From: Bacteroidia bacterium
GTDB lineage: Bacteria > Bacteroidota > Bacteroidia > B-17B0 > Aurantibacillaceae
Reading direction: 5' to 3'
DNA length: 19,462 nt
Assembly (NCBI GenBank): GCA_026418315.1
Contig: JAOABO010000017.1
Span: 1 to 19,462, forward strand
The position numbers and the translations under genes were made by a program. Each line of letters starts with the position of its first letter. Within the stretch, counting starts at the first letter, position 1. A model generated the notes under the pieces. That model did not search any database, was not told the origin of the DNA, and was given only the letters and a program-made list of their open reading frames with translations. Positions 1 through 7,502 of this stretch are shown here, piece after piece.

Positions 1-599
1 TCCTTGTACAATCCTTTTGCGCTGGCTTTTACTTCCTGCAGGGTTCCGTGTGTCGGGAATTCATTTTTATCGTATTGGTTTAGTGCAGAAAAGGTGTTTG
101 AAAATGATTGAATGAGTGATAAAATATCTTTTGCTTCGAGTTGTTGGTTGTGTTGGATAAGAATTTTTAAATCGTCTAATGTTTGTAAAAAAAGTTGTTT
201 GTTTTTTTGCAACACTTTCTCATTTATGGTAAATCCTTTTGTAATATGTTGTTTCAGTATTTGTGTAGCCCACTGGCGAAATTTAATGGCAACTTTGGAA
301 TTTACCCGGTAGCCCACTGAAAGTATTGCATCCAAATTATAATAAGCCACTTGTTTGGTTTGTTGTTTTCCGGCCATGGCCCCATGCCGGGTGGTTGTTG
401 CAAAAAATGCAACAACCACTTCTCTGCTCAGTTCTTTCTCCTCAAAAATACGTTTTAAATGTCTGGAAATCACCGATTTGTCTCTTTGAAAAAGATCTGC
501 CATCTGGTCTAAGCTGGCCCAAATGGTTTCTGCCGTTGAATCAGATACCAACTCAAGCGCTCCGTTTTCGGTTTGATATATGGCAATTTCTTTCTCCAT
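1..599 (-). CDS. RhuM-family protein, C-terminus cut by window edge (possible RhuM-Fic fusion)
   Basis: An open frame runs leftward from ATG at 599 through at least 199 codons to the window edge without a stop. Residues about 25-57 (TIWASLDQMADLF...SVISRHLKRIFEEKEL) form a winged/HTH-like segment. Residues about 87-115 (YYNLDAILSVGYRVNSK...FRQWAT) are the hallmark block of the RhuM family, named after a Salmonella SPI-3 gene of unknown biochemical function. The visible C-terminal part, including ALNQYDKNEFP, resembles the linker seen in family members that continue into a Fic/DOC domain, but that domain would lie outside the window, so the fusion is inference. RhuM genes are often found in type I restriction-modification or other mobile islands. 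G+C is high in places (30/60 at 1-60, 31/60 at 361-420) compared with the AT-rich genes to the right, which fits horizontal transfer. TAAGGA, 7 nt before the ATG, supports this start. Confidence 0.88.
   Translation of the reverse strand, partial: MEKEIAIYQTENGALELVSDSTAETIWASLDQMADLFQRDKSVISRHLKRIFEEKELSREVVVAFFATTTRHGAMAGKQQTKQVAYYNLDAILSVGYRVNSKVAIKFRQWATQILKQHITKGFTINEKVLQKNKQLFLQTLDDLKILIQHNQQLEAKDILSLIQSFSNTFSALNQYDKNEFPTHGTLQEVKASAKGLYK
391..419. repeat. Perfect 11-bp inverted repeat inside the rhuM-like gene
   Basis: GTGGTTGTTGC (391-401) is the exact reverse complement of GCAACAACCAC (409-419), separated by the 7-nt spacer AAAAAAT. It could form a strong hairpin in RNA from either strand. 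On the minus strand it encodes the VVVAFFATTT segment, which matches a family-conserved stretch, so the symmetry may simply follow from codon choice. A GGCCATGGCC palindrome lies just to the left at 372-381. Confidence 0.8.
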
Positions 600-609
600 T
601 AAACATTCC

Positions 610-735
610 TTAGTATCTGATGACAAACTCAATATCCGTTTTTGTCAAATTTTTGGGCAAAGTGTTTTTTAATGCTTCCAGGTCCTTATTCTTTATATTT
701 CTGGTAAGATTTTGTTTAGCAAGTTCTTCTTTCAT
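610..735 (-). CDS. Small 41-aa ORF directly upstream of the RhuM-family gene
   Basis: The frame starts with ATG at 735 and stops with TAA at 610-612, giving 41 codons. The product is charged, Lys/Asn/Leu-rich, starts MKEELAKQNL and ends KTDIEFVIRY. I recognise no domain. It is preceded by AAAGGAAG, a good ribosome-binding site with about 5 nt spacing, and by a candidate promoter at 805-837. Its stop lies 10 nt before the RhuM ATG, and the stop codon overlaps the downstream gene's TAAGGA site, so translational coupling is plausible. Its position ahead of a possible Fic-type effector would suit a small antitoxin or regulator. Equally, it could be the 3' remnant of a truncated gene or a leader peptide. 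In-frame codons upstream reach a TAG without another ATG, so it is not the visible end of a longer ORF here. Confidence 0.5.
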   Translation of the reverse strand: MKEELAKQNLTRNIKNKDLEALKNTLPKNLTKTDIEFVIRY

Positions 736-804
736 TTTAACTTCCTTTAAATAGTGGTTGGTTGATATAAAGAAATAGTGGGACTAATATTCATCAATTT
801 GTTA

Positions 805-837
805 CAAAAGTAGTAAAAATTTACTCTTTAAAGCAAT
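805..837 (-). promoter_or_regulatory. Bacteroidota-type promoter for the small ORF and RhuM-family gene
   Basis: Read on the minus strand, TACTTTTG (805-812) is an exact TAnnTTTG -7 element. ATTG (834-837) lies 21 bp upstream in the -33 position, against a usual spacing of about 19-20 bp. The near-palindrome AGTAAA-AA-TTTACT sits in the spacer and touches the -7 box, a position where a repressor could act. Transcription would start about 65-70 nt before the 41-codon ORF. Confidence 0.5.
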
Positions 838-952
838 ATGAGTAATATCTTAATCTAATCTGTTTTTTTTACGATATTTGAGAAAGATTAAAATCACAGA
901 CAATATCAATAGCTCATAACACAAATCATGCGAAAAAAATTTATGGTGTTTT

Positions 953-980
953 TTTCTTTCTTTCTTTCTTTCTTTCTTTC
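953..980 (+). repeat. Tetranucleotide microsatellite (TTTC)7
   Basis: Seven perfect tandem TTTC units occupy 953-980, preceded by further T residues. The array ends 15 bp before the candidate uvrB -33 element and 35 bp before the -7 element. Perfect tetranucleotide arrays of this length are prone to slipped-strand length change. Here such changes would alter upstream promoter spacing or the frame of a possible N-terminal extension starting at 928, not the UvrB core. Confidence 0.95.
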
Positions 981-995
981 ACATTATTTATTAAC

Positions 996-1023
996 TTGTT
1001 TCTGTTATTCGTTCTTATATTTG
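996..1023 (+). promoter_or_regulatory. Candidate uvrB promoter
   Basis: TATATTTG (1016-1023) matches the TAnnTTTG -7 element exactly. The nearest -33-like TTG (996-998) is 17 bp away, slightly short of the usual 19-20 bp. Transcription from here would give a leader of roughly 15-18 nt before ATG 1045. This supports 1045 as the start, because the upstream ATG at 928 would not be on the transcript. Confidence 0.5.
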
Positions 1024-1044
1024 CATTTTGTACTCTATGCTTGT

Positions 1045-3063
1045 ATGAAGTTTGAATTAGTATCACCATATCAACCCACGGGCGATCAACCTGAAGCCAT
1101 TGAGCAGCTTACCAGCCATCTATTGAATGGAGTAAAGCATCAGGTTTTGTTGGGGGTTACGGGTTCAGGGAAAACCTTTACAATGGCGAATGTAATTAAA
1201 AACATCAATAAGCCAACTCTTGTTTTGAGTCATAATAAAACACTGGCAGCACAACTTTACAGTGAGTTCAAACAATTTTTTCCAAAAAATGCTGTAGAAT
1301 ATTTTGTGAGTTATTATGATTATTATCAGCCCGAAGCGTACATTCCTACCACCGATACGTATATTGAAAAAGATTTATCTATTAATGCCGAAATTGAAAA
1401 ACTTCGTTTGAGTGCTACATCGGCTCTGTTATCGGGCAGAAATGATGTGATTATTGTCAGTTCTGTTTCCTGCATATATGGAATAGGAAACCCACAGGAT
1501 TTTAGAAAAAACATTATTCCAATAAAAACGGGACAAATTATTTCAAGAAATAAATTTTTACACTTGTTGGTTACTTCTCTTTACAGCCGCTCTCATGATA
1601 AATTTGAACGTGGTAATTTTCGTGTAATGGGTGATACTGTAGATATTAACCTAGCTTATGCCGATTATAATCTGAGAGTTTCATTTTTTGGTGATGAAAT
1701 TGAAGAAATATACACTTTTGACTCTGACCCCAAGCACGTTATAGAACATTTTGACTCTTTCAACATTTATCCTGCCAATATTTTTGTAACTACACCAGAA
1801 AACATCAATCGTGCTATTTTTGAAATTAATAAAGATTTGGAAATACAGGTTCAAAAATTCATATCAGAAGGAAAACATACAGAAGCCAAAAGATTAGAAG
1901 AAAGAGTAAAGCATGATGTAGAAATGCTCACAGAACTGGGTTATTGCAGTGGTATTGAAAATTATTCCCGTTATTTTGACCAAAGACCACCCGGCTCGCG
2001 TCCATTTTGTTTATTAGATTATTTTCCGGAAGATTATTTGATGTTTATAGACGAAAGCCATGTTACTTTACCGCAAGTGCGTGGAATGTATAATGGAGAC
2101 CGAATGAGAAAAACCACACTGGTAGAATATGGATTTCGCTTGCCAGCTGCCTTGGATAATCGTCCATTAAAATTTGAAGAGTTTGAAAGTTTGATTGATA
2201 AGGTGGTGTATGTAAGTGCAACGCCTGCTGAATATGAATTGAAAAAATCAGAGGGCATTGTGGTAGAACAGCTGATTCGCCCAACAGGTGTTTTAGATCC
2301 TATCATAGAAGTAAGGCCTTCTCAGTATCAAATTGATGATTTGGTTGGAGAAATACGAAAAACCATTGAAAAAGATGAACGGGTGCTGGTTACAGTACTT
2401 ACCAAAAGAATGGCAGAAGAACTGGATAAATATTTACTGAAACTCAATATTCCATCCGCTTACATTCATTCCGATATAGATACCCTTGAAAGAGTTGAAA
2501 TTTTAAGACAGCTTCGTGAAGGGCTAATCAGTGTATTAGTAGGAGTTAATTTATTAAGAGAAGGATTGGATTTGCCTGAAGTATCTTTGGTGGCTATATT
2601 AGATGCAGATAAAGAAGGTTTTTTAAGAGATACTCGTTCGCTTGTACAAACAGTAGGAAGAGCTGCCCGTAATGTGAATGGCAGAGTAATTATGTATGCC
2701 GATAAAATAACCGAAAGTATGCAAAGAACCATTGATGAAACACAAAGAAGAAGGCATAAACAAATTGAATATAACATGAAACATGGTATCACGCCAAAAC
2801 AAGCAGGTAAAAAAATGCTTATTCAACCATCGCCGGAGTACGCCCGTCCTGTTCAAAATTATTATACTGAACCTGAAAAAGTAAGTGTTGTGGCAGATCC
2901 TATTGTTCAATATATGAGTGTAGAACAAATAAAAAAATTCATTAAAGAATTAGAAAATAAAATGATGGAAGCCGTGCAAAAAGAAGAGTATTTGCTGGCC
3001 GCTCAATACAGAGATGAAATTAAATCCTTGCAGGAAAAAATAGAAGAAAAGAATAAGGTGTAA
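1045..3063 (+). CDS. uvrB: UvrABC excinuclease subunit B
   Basis: UvrB is the damage-verifying helicase-like subunit of nucleotide excision repair: UvrA loads it on DNA and it recruits UvrC for dual incision. The 672-residue product is close to the family norm. Visible motifs are the Walker A loop GVTGSGKT (37-44), the Tyr-rich beta-hairpin YYDYYQPEAYIP (about 90-101) that inserts between DNA strands, the DESH motif II (336-339), the LREGLDLPEV helicase segment, QTVGRAARN motif VI (GRAAR at 538-542), and a C-terminal UVR domain (about 626-665) that contacts UvrC. I chose ATG 1045 because MKFELVSPYQPTGDQPEAI is the usual UvrB N-terminus. The in-frame ATG at 928 would add 39 hydrophobic residues encoded partly by the microsatellite, and lies upstream of the candidate promoter. 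It is transcribed away from the RhuM unit, with 253 bp before the next gene. Confidence 0.97.
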   Translation: MKFELVSPYQPTGDQPEAIEQLTSHLLNGVKHQVLLGVTGSGKTFTMANVIKNINKPTLVLSHNKTLAAQLYSEFKQFFPKNAVEYFVSYYDYYQPEAYIPTTDTYIEKDLSINAEIEKLRLSATSALLSGRNDVIIVSSVSCIYGIGNPQDFRKNIIPIKTGQIISRNKFLHLLVTSLYSRSHDKFERGNFRVMGDTVDINLAYADYNLRVSFFGDEIEEIYTFDSDPKHVIEHFDSFNIYPANIFVTTPENINRAIFEINKDLEIQVQKFISEGKHTEAKRLEERVKHDVEMLTELGYCSGIENYSRYFDQRPPGSRPFCLLDYFPEDYLMFIDESHVTLPQVRGMYNGDRMRKTTLVEYGFRLPAALDNRPLKFEEFESLIDKVVYVSATPAEYELKKSEGIVVEQLIRPTGVLDPIIEVRPSQYQIDDLVGEIRKTIEKDERVLVTVLTKRMAEELDKYLLKLNIPSAYIHSDIDTLERVEILRQLREGLISVLVGVNLLREGLDLPEVSLVAILDADKEGFLRDTRSLVQTVGRAARNVNGRVIMYADKITESMQRTIDETQRRRHKQIEYNMKHGITPKQAGKKMLIQPSPEYARPVQNYYTEPEKVSVVADPIVQYMSVEQIKKFIKELENKMMEAVQKEEYLLAAQYRDEIKSLQEKIEEKNKV

Positions 3064-3253
3064 ATTTTAGTAATTTAAGTTTGTAATTGGTTATCAGATA
3101 TAGTATTATACTGAATGTGTATCATTGAAATATGCTTTGTTTCCTTTTTGTGTAGTTACAAAAAAAAAGAGATTGTTTAATAAATTGATTGTAATAATAA
3201 TATTTCTAATTTTTGTATAAAGATATGACTTTTGTTGCAAGAGTATTTTTGGT

Positions 3254-3276
3254 AAAGAGATTAGAAAAATCTTTTT
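3254..3276 (+). terminator. Weak hairpin plus T-run between uvrB and the carboxylase gene
   Basis: AAAGAGATT (3254-3262) can pair with AATCTTTTT (3268-3276) across the 5-nt loop AGAAA, with one G-U pair, and the arm ends in a T-run. The stem is very AT-rich and lies about 190 bp after the uvrB stop, so it is at best a weak terminator. The rest of 3064-3316 is AT-rich with no convincing gene. Confidence 0.22.
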
Positions 3277-3305
3277 CCGAAACACATCTTTTTTTCGCAA
3301 TTTTG
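3274..3305 (+). promoter_or_regulatory. Possible promoter of the acyl-CoA carboxylase gene
   Basis: CAATTTTG (3298-3305) differs from TAnnTTTG only in the first base and ends 11 bp before the ATG. TTTC (3274-3277) lies 20 bp upstream in the -33 position. An exact TAnnTTTG (TATTTTTG, 3244-3251) is also present but lacks a properly spaced -33 element. Which one is used cannot be decided from sequence alone. Confidence 0.28.
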
Positions 3306-3316
3306 AGCAAAAAAAT

Positions 3317-4972
3317 ATGGCACAAGAAGAAGTTTTAAAGAAAGATGATATTGAATTTAATAAGAACGAAGATGCAATGCGTTTAGCAGTGTCTAATTTA
3401 AATTTAGTTTTGAATAAAATTTATTTAGGAGGAGGAAAAGATAAAATTGCAAAGCAGCACGAACAAGGTAAAATGACTGCAAGAGAAAGAATTGAGTATT
3501 TGCTGGATAAAGATAAACCCTCTTTTGAAATAGGAGCACTGGCAGGATATGAAATGTATGAAGAGCATGGAGGATGCCCCGCAGGTGGAGTAGTGGTAGT
3601 GTTGGGTTATGTAAGTGGTAAACAATGTATTGTAGTGGCTAATGATGCTACTGTAAAAGCAGGTGCATGGTTTCCTATTACAGGTAAAAAAAATTTGCGG
3701 GCACAAGAAATTGCTATGGAAAACAAAATACCAATTATTTATTTGGTAGATAGCGCAGGGGTATATTTACCAATGCAGGATGAAATTTTTCCCGATAAAG
3801 AAAATTTTGGAAGGATATTCCGTAACAATGCAGTTATGAGCAGTATGGGTATTCCTCAGATTGCAGCCATTATGGGAAGTTGTGTGGCAGGGGGAGCGTA
3901 TCTACCCATTATGAGCGACGAAGCAATGATAGTAGATAAAACAGGAACTATTTTTTTAGCAGGTTCTTATCTTGTAAAGGCAGCTATTGGTGAAGATGTA
4001 GATAATGAAACACTGGGCGGAGCTACCACACATTGTGAAATATCCGGTGTAACGGACTATAAATGTGCCAACGATAAAGATTGTTTGGATAGAATAAAAA
4101 AAATCATGAGTAAATTAGGAGAATTTCCAAAAGCCGGTTTTAATAGAATAGCCCCCGCACCGCCTAAAAAAAATCCATACGAAATAAATGGCATTATACC
4201 TGCATCCAGAGATAAACAATTTGATATGTATGAAGTGATTGAACGACTTGTAGATAATGGGGAATTTGAAGAGTATAAGGCACTGTATGGAAAAACAATT
4301 ATATGTGCTTATGCCAGAATTGATGGATGGGCGGTAGGTATTGTAGCTAATCAAAGAAAAGTGGTAAAAACCAAAAAAGGTGAAATGCAGTTTGGAGGAG
4401 TAATATACAGCGATAGTGCAGATAAAGCTGCCCACTTTATTATGAATTGTAATCAGAAGAAAATACCCCTTGTATTTATACAAGATGTTACAGGTTTTAT
4501 GGTGGGTTCAAAGAGCGAGCATGGAGGCATCATTAAAGACGGTGCAAAAATGGTAAATGCCATGAGTAACTCTGTGGTGCCAAAATTTACCGTGATTGTA
4601 GGAAACAGCTTTGGTGCCGGAAACTATGCTATGTGTGGAAAAGCATACGATCCCCGATTAATTGTAGCATGGCCATCTGCTCAAATTGCAGTAATGGGAG
4701 GAGCACAGGCAGCCAAAACATTACTACAAATAGAAACTGCTTCATTAAAATCTAAAGGTGAAAACATTACACCAGAAAGAGAAAAAGAATTATTTGAAAA
4801 AATAAAATCAAGATACGATAAACAAATGTCACCTTATTATGCAGCTGCGCGTTTATGGATAGATGCCATTATTGACCCATTAGAAACAAGAAAAGTTATT
4901 AGCATGGGTATAGAAATGGCTAACCACGCACCAATTGAAAAGAAATTCAATGTAGGAGTTATTAGAACATAA
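3317..4972 (+). CDS. Acyl-CoA carboxylase, carboxyltransferase (beta) subunit
   Basis: This biotin-dependent carboxyltransferase moves CO2 from carboxybiotin to an acyl-CoA such as propionyl-CoA or methylcrotonyl-CoA. It has 551 residues, normal for the family, in two crotonase-like halves. The N-terminal half has GKMTARERIEYLLD, HGGCPAGG, DSAGVYLPMQDEIFPDK (from 145) and the first oxyanion-hole segment GSCVAGGAYLP (187-197). The C-terminal half has QDVTGFMVGSK, GGIIKDGAKMV and the second oxyanion segment GNSFGAGNYAMCG (429-441). IFLAGSYLVKAAIGE and the QDE-FPDKE-FGRIF run are closest to methylcrotonyl-CoA carboxylase beta subunits, but Bacteroidota carry many similar proteins simply called acyl-CoA carboxylase beta, so I do not fix the substrate. 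No biotin carboxylase or biotin carrier gene is adjacent, so the partner must be encoded elsewhere. holB starts 24 bp downstream. Confidence 0.93.
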   Translation: MAQEEVLKKDDIEFNKNEDAMRLAVSNLNLVLNKIYLGGGKDKIAKQHEQGKMTARERIEYLLDKDKPSFEIGALAGYEMYEEHGGCPAGGVVVVLGYVSGKQCIVVANDATVKAGAWFPITGKKNLRAQEIAMENKIPIIYLVDSAGVYLPMQDEIFPDKENFGRIFRNNAVMSSMGIPQIAAIMGSCVAGGAYLPIMSDEAMIVDKTGTIFLAGSYLVKAAIGEDVDNETLGGATTHCEISGVTDYKCANDKDCLDRIKKIMSKLGEFPKAGFNRIAPAPPKKNPYEINGIIPASRDKQFDMYEVIERLVDNGEFEEYKALYGKTIICAYARIDGWAVGIVANQRKVVKTKKGEMQFGGVIYSDSADKAAHFIMNCNQKKIPLVFIQDVTGFMVGSKSEHGGIIKDGAKMVNAMSNSVVPKFTVIVGNSFGAGNYAMCGKAYDPRLIVAWPSAQIAVMGGAQAAKTLLQIETASLKSKGENITPEREKELFEKIKSRYDKQMSPYYAAARLWIDAIIDPLETRKVISMGIEMANHAPIEKKFNVGVIRT

Positions 4973-4996
4973 TCATAATTTGATAAATTGTATTTT

Positions 4997-6148
4997 ATGC
5001 TGTGGAAGGAGTTACCCAATTTGAGTTCAAGTAAAAATTATCTTACTGAATTATATTTGAATAACTCATTGCCACATGCTATCATGCTAAAAGGAGAAGA
5101 AGGTGCTGCTATTTTGCCACTTGCTCTTGGTTTTGTGCAATTTATTTATTGCGATAATCTCAGTAAAAAAGATTTCCCTTGTGGCGAGTGTAAATCATGT
5201 AAGCAAACTAAAAATTTATTTTATCCGGGATTTCAGTTTGTTTTGCCTAAGTTTTCTGCATCATCACAAAAGCAGGAATCTAATGAAGATGATATACAAT
5301 TGCTTTTTTATCAATTGTTCAAAGAAAATATTTTTTTAAGTTTTGATGATATATTAAAAGAAGCCAAAGGAAAAAACAAGCAAGCGTTTATATCTGTACA
5401 AGATATACATAAAGTAATTGAAAGTGTATCTTATTCTGCTATAGGTGGAAAGTATAACGTGGTGTGCATTTGGCATCCTGAAATGATGATGCCTGCAGCT
5501 GCTAATAAACTTCTAAAAACATTAGAAGAACCACCACCACAAACTTTATTTATTCTTATTACACATCAGCCCGAAGAACTACTGCCCACCATTATATCAA
5601 GGGTTCAGCAAATACATGTTCCGCTTTTTTCTGATAAAGATATTGTTGATTATTTAATTGATAAATATTCTGCAGAACCTTCCAAAGCACAGGAAATATC
5701 TGAAATTTGTAATGGTAATCTTAATAAAGCCATTGGAATACTGCACCACTTTGATGAATATTCCGCTTTATTAAATGATTTCAGAGAATTTGCGCGTTTG
5801 TCAATTAAGTATGATTATGATGGCATTGACCAATGGATAAAAAAATATGAAACGGCAGGCAGAGAAGCAGTGAAAAGATTTTTGCAGTATGTTTTAGATG
5901 TACTACATCATTGTTTATTACAAAATTATCAGCTCAATCATCTTATCAAAACTACCCAACAAGAAAAAGAGTTTATATCTAAGTTTTATTTATATGCTCA
6001 TTCTGAAAATATTCCCAAACTCTATGAAGTGTTTAATGAAGCATATCACCATGTGGTTCGTAATGCTAATTTGCGGATGTTGTTAAACACCTTGTTTCTG
6101 AAAAGCAATGAGTTGCTAAAAAAACAAAATACTGTTTCTAATGTCTAA
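4997..6148 (+). CDS. holB: DNA polymerase III clamp loader, delta-prime subunit
   Basis: Delta-prime is a structural, non-ATP-hydrolysing AAA+ subunit of the clamp loader that places the sliding clamp on DNA. The 383-residue product has the family's zinc module, C52-x9-C62-x2-C65-x2-C68. It also has NKLLKTLEEPPPQTLFILIT (170-189), which follows the Walker B/sensor region, and TIISRVQ (198-204), matching the SRC arginine-finger motif with Val in place of Cys. The N-terminal loop LKGEEGAAILPLAL lacks the GKT/S of a working P-loop, as expected for this subunit. ATG 4997 is preferred over an in-frame TTG at 4988, since homologues start with a short stretch before the S-x-x-H-A-x-x-L motif (here SLPHAIML). 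The last 8 bp overlap radA, indicating co-transcription and probable coupling. Confidence 0.92.
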   Translation: MLWKELPNLSSSKNYLTELYLNNSLPHAIMLKGEEGAAILPLALGFVQFIYCDNLSKKDFPCGECKSCKQTKNLFYPGFQFVLPKFSASSQKQESNEDDIQLLFYQLFKENIFLSFDDILKEAKGKNKQAFISVQDIHKVIESVSYSAIGGKYNVVCIWHPEMMMPAAANKLLKTLEEPPPQTLFILITHQPEELLPTIISRVQQIHVPLFSDKDIVDYLIDKYSAEPSKAQEISEICNGNLNKAIGILHHFDEYSALLNDFREFARLSIKYDYDGIDQWIKKYETAGREAVKRFLQYVLDVLHHCLLQNYQLNHLIKTTQQEKEFISKFYLYAHSENIPKLYEVFNEAYHHVVRNANLRMLLNTLFLKSNELLKKQNTVSNV

Positions 6149-7496
6149 AGTTAAAACTACTTACTATTGTCAGAATTGTGGAATGCAATCTGTGAAATGG
6201 CTTGGTAAATGCCCTTCCTGTGGAGAATGGAACACATTTGCAGAAGAAATTGTTCATAAGGATAAAAAGAAAACCAATTTAATAGTTAATACAGAGCATA
6301 TTAAACTGATTCATCAAATTTCCTTAAATGAAGAAGAGAGATATACAACAAAAGATGAGGAATTGAACCGAGTGCTTGGAGGAGGAATAGTACCGGGTAG
6401 TTTAATTTTGTTTGGAGGAGAACCCGGTATCGGAAAATCTACTTTAATGCTTCAAACGGCTCTGCAAAATAATTTAAAGGTATTATATGTGTCGGGCGAA
6501 GAGAGTGAGCAGCAGATTCTATTAAGAGCTAAAAGAATATCTTATCAAAACAAAGAATGTTATATTTTAAATGAAACCGTCATTCAGAATTTAATTCCCG
6601 TAATAGAGCAATTAAAGCCACAATTAGTTATTATAGATTCTATACAAACATTAACAACGAATGTGTTGGAAAGTGCACCTGGGAGTGTGTCGCAGGTAAG
6701 AGAGTGTGCGGCAGAATTGATGCGTGTAGCTAAAACATCTAATATTCCTTTTTTTATTATCGGACACATTACCAAAGATGGTTCTCTGGCAGGCCCAAAA
6801 GTACTGGAACACATGGTAGATACGGTTTTGCAGTTTGAAGGAGATCAACATTACTTGTACAGAATACTTCGTACTACCAAAAATCGTTTTGGAAGTACCA
6901 ATGAAATTGGAATATATGAAATGCAGGGAAGTGGATTAAGGCAAGTGAGTAATCCATCAGAGATATTATTAAATCAAAGAGATGAAGCGGTGTCTGGAGT
7001 GGCTATTGCTGCTATTTTGGAAGGTAATCGTCCGTTGATGATAGAAACACAGGCACTGGTAGCAGCGTCGGCGTATGCTACTGCTCAAAGGTCTGCTACG
7101 GGTTTTGACCTTCGCCGATTGTCTATGCTTTTGGCAGTTCTTGAAAAAAAATACGGACTTAAATTATATCAAAAAGACGTGTTTGTCAATATTGCAGGTG
7201 GCTTAAAAATAGAAGATCCGGCTACTGATTTGGCATTAGCTGCAGCTATTACTTCCAGCAATTATGATATTCCTATTTCTCAAAAGGTTTGTTTTAGTGC
7301 AGAAGTTGGATTAACAGGAGAAATAAGGCCTGTCAATAAAATTGAACAAAGAATTTCTGAAGCGGAGAAGCTGGGGTTTGAAAAAATTTTTATTTCTCAA
7401 AACAGCTTTAAAAACATTCATAGTAAATCCTATCATATTCATATTATTGGTGTAAATAAAATGGAAGAGATGTTTCAAAAATTATTCAAGCCCTGA
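6141..7496 (+). CDS. radA: DNA repair/recombination protein RadA (Sms)
   Basis: RadA is a hexameric RecA-like helicase that promotes branch migration and processing of recombination intermediates. The 451-residue product shows all family parts. There is an N-terminal zinc finger (YCQNCG...GKCPSCGEW, about residues 9-30). Walker A is GGEPGIGKS (92-100) and Walker B is LVIIDSIQTL. The RadA-specific KNRFG motif is at 247-251. A C-terminal Lon-protease-like domain contains GLTGEIRPVNKIEQRI and LGFEKIFI. It begins inside the last codons of holB (8-bp overlap) and is followed after only 6 bp by the flippase gene, so holB-radA-flippase is probably one transcript. No separate promoter is evident. Confidence 0.97.
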   Translation: MSKVKTTYYCQNCGMQSVKWLGKCPSCGEWNTFAEEIVHKDKKKTNLIVNTEHIKLIHQISLNEEERYTTKDEELNRVLGGGIVPGSLILFGGEPGIGKSTLMLQTALQNNLKVLYVSGEESEQQILLRAKRISYQNKECYILNETVIQNLIPVIEQLKPQLVIIDSIQTLTTNVLESAPGSVSQVRECAAELMRVAKTSNIPFFIIGHITKDGSLAGPKVLEHMVDTVLQFEGDQHYLYRILRTTKNRFGSTNEIGIYEMQGSGLRQVSNPSEILLNQRDEAVSGVAIAAILEGNRPLMIETQALVAASAYATAQRSATGFDLRRLSMLLAVLEKKYGLKLYQKDVFVNIAGGLKIEDPATDLALAAAITSSNYDIPISQKVCFSAEVGLTGEIRPVNKIEQRISEAEKLGFEKIFISQNSFKNIHSKSYHIHIIGVNKMEEMFQKLFKP

Positions 7497-7502
7497 AAGC
7501 AA

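Larger units (their letters stand above)
736..1044. other. Divergent intergenic region between the RhuM unit and uvrB
   Basis: This stretch separates two divergent units and shows no convincing gene. It holds a minus-strand promoter (805-837), an imperfect palindrome AGTAAA-AA-TTTACT (812-825) in that promoter's spacer, a T-run at 863-870, a weak inverted repeat TTAATCT/AGATTAA (850-856 and 885-891), the (TTTC)7 microsatellite (953-980) and the uvrB promoter (996-1023). A frame from ATG 928 reads through the microsatellite into uvrB, but its first 39 residues do not look like UvrB. Confidence 0.7.

Noticed and set aside
112..613. Plus-strand ORFs at 112-312 and 326-613
   Set aside because: They lie opposite the RhuM-family gene, whose minus-strand frame gives a clear family match. 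The plus-strand translations have no domain-like features.
928..1044. N-terminal 39-codon extension of UvrB from ATG 928
   Set aside because: It is not UvrB-like, is encoded partly by the TTTC repeat and lies upstream of the candidate promoter. ATG 1045 gives the canonical N-terminus. The slippage idea is kept as a finding only.
3100..3125. Small symmetric GTAT-T-ATAC element after uvrB
   Set aside because: The stem is too short and AT-rich and has no following T-run, so it is not a credible terminator.
3106..3300. Minus-strand 64-codon ORF between uvrB and the carboxylase gene
   Set aside because: It is AT-rich with Lys/Ile/Asn/Leu-rich low-complexity translation and no recognisable motif or start signal. 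It fits random open frame in an AT-rich gap.
4988..4996. TTG start for HolB at 4988
   Set aside because: An in-frame ATG lies three codons downstream and fits the family better. No ribosome-binding site favours the TTG.
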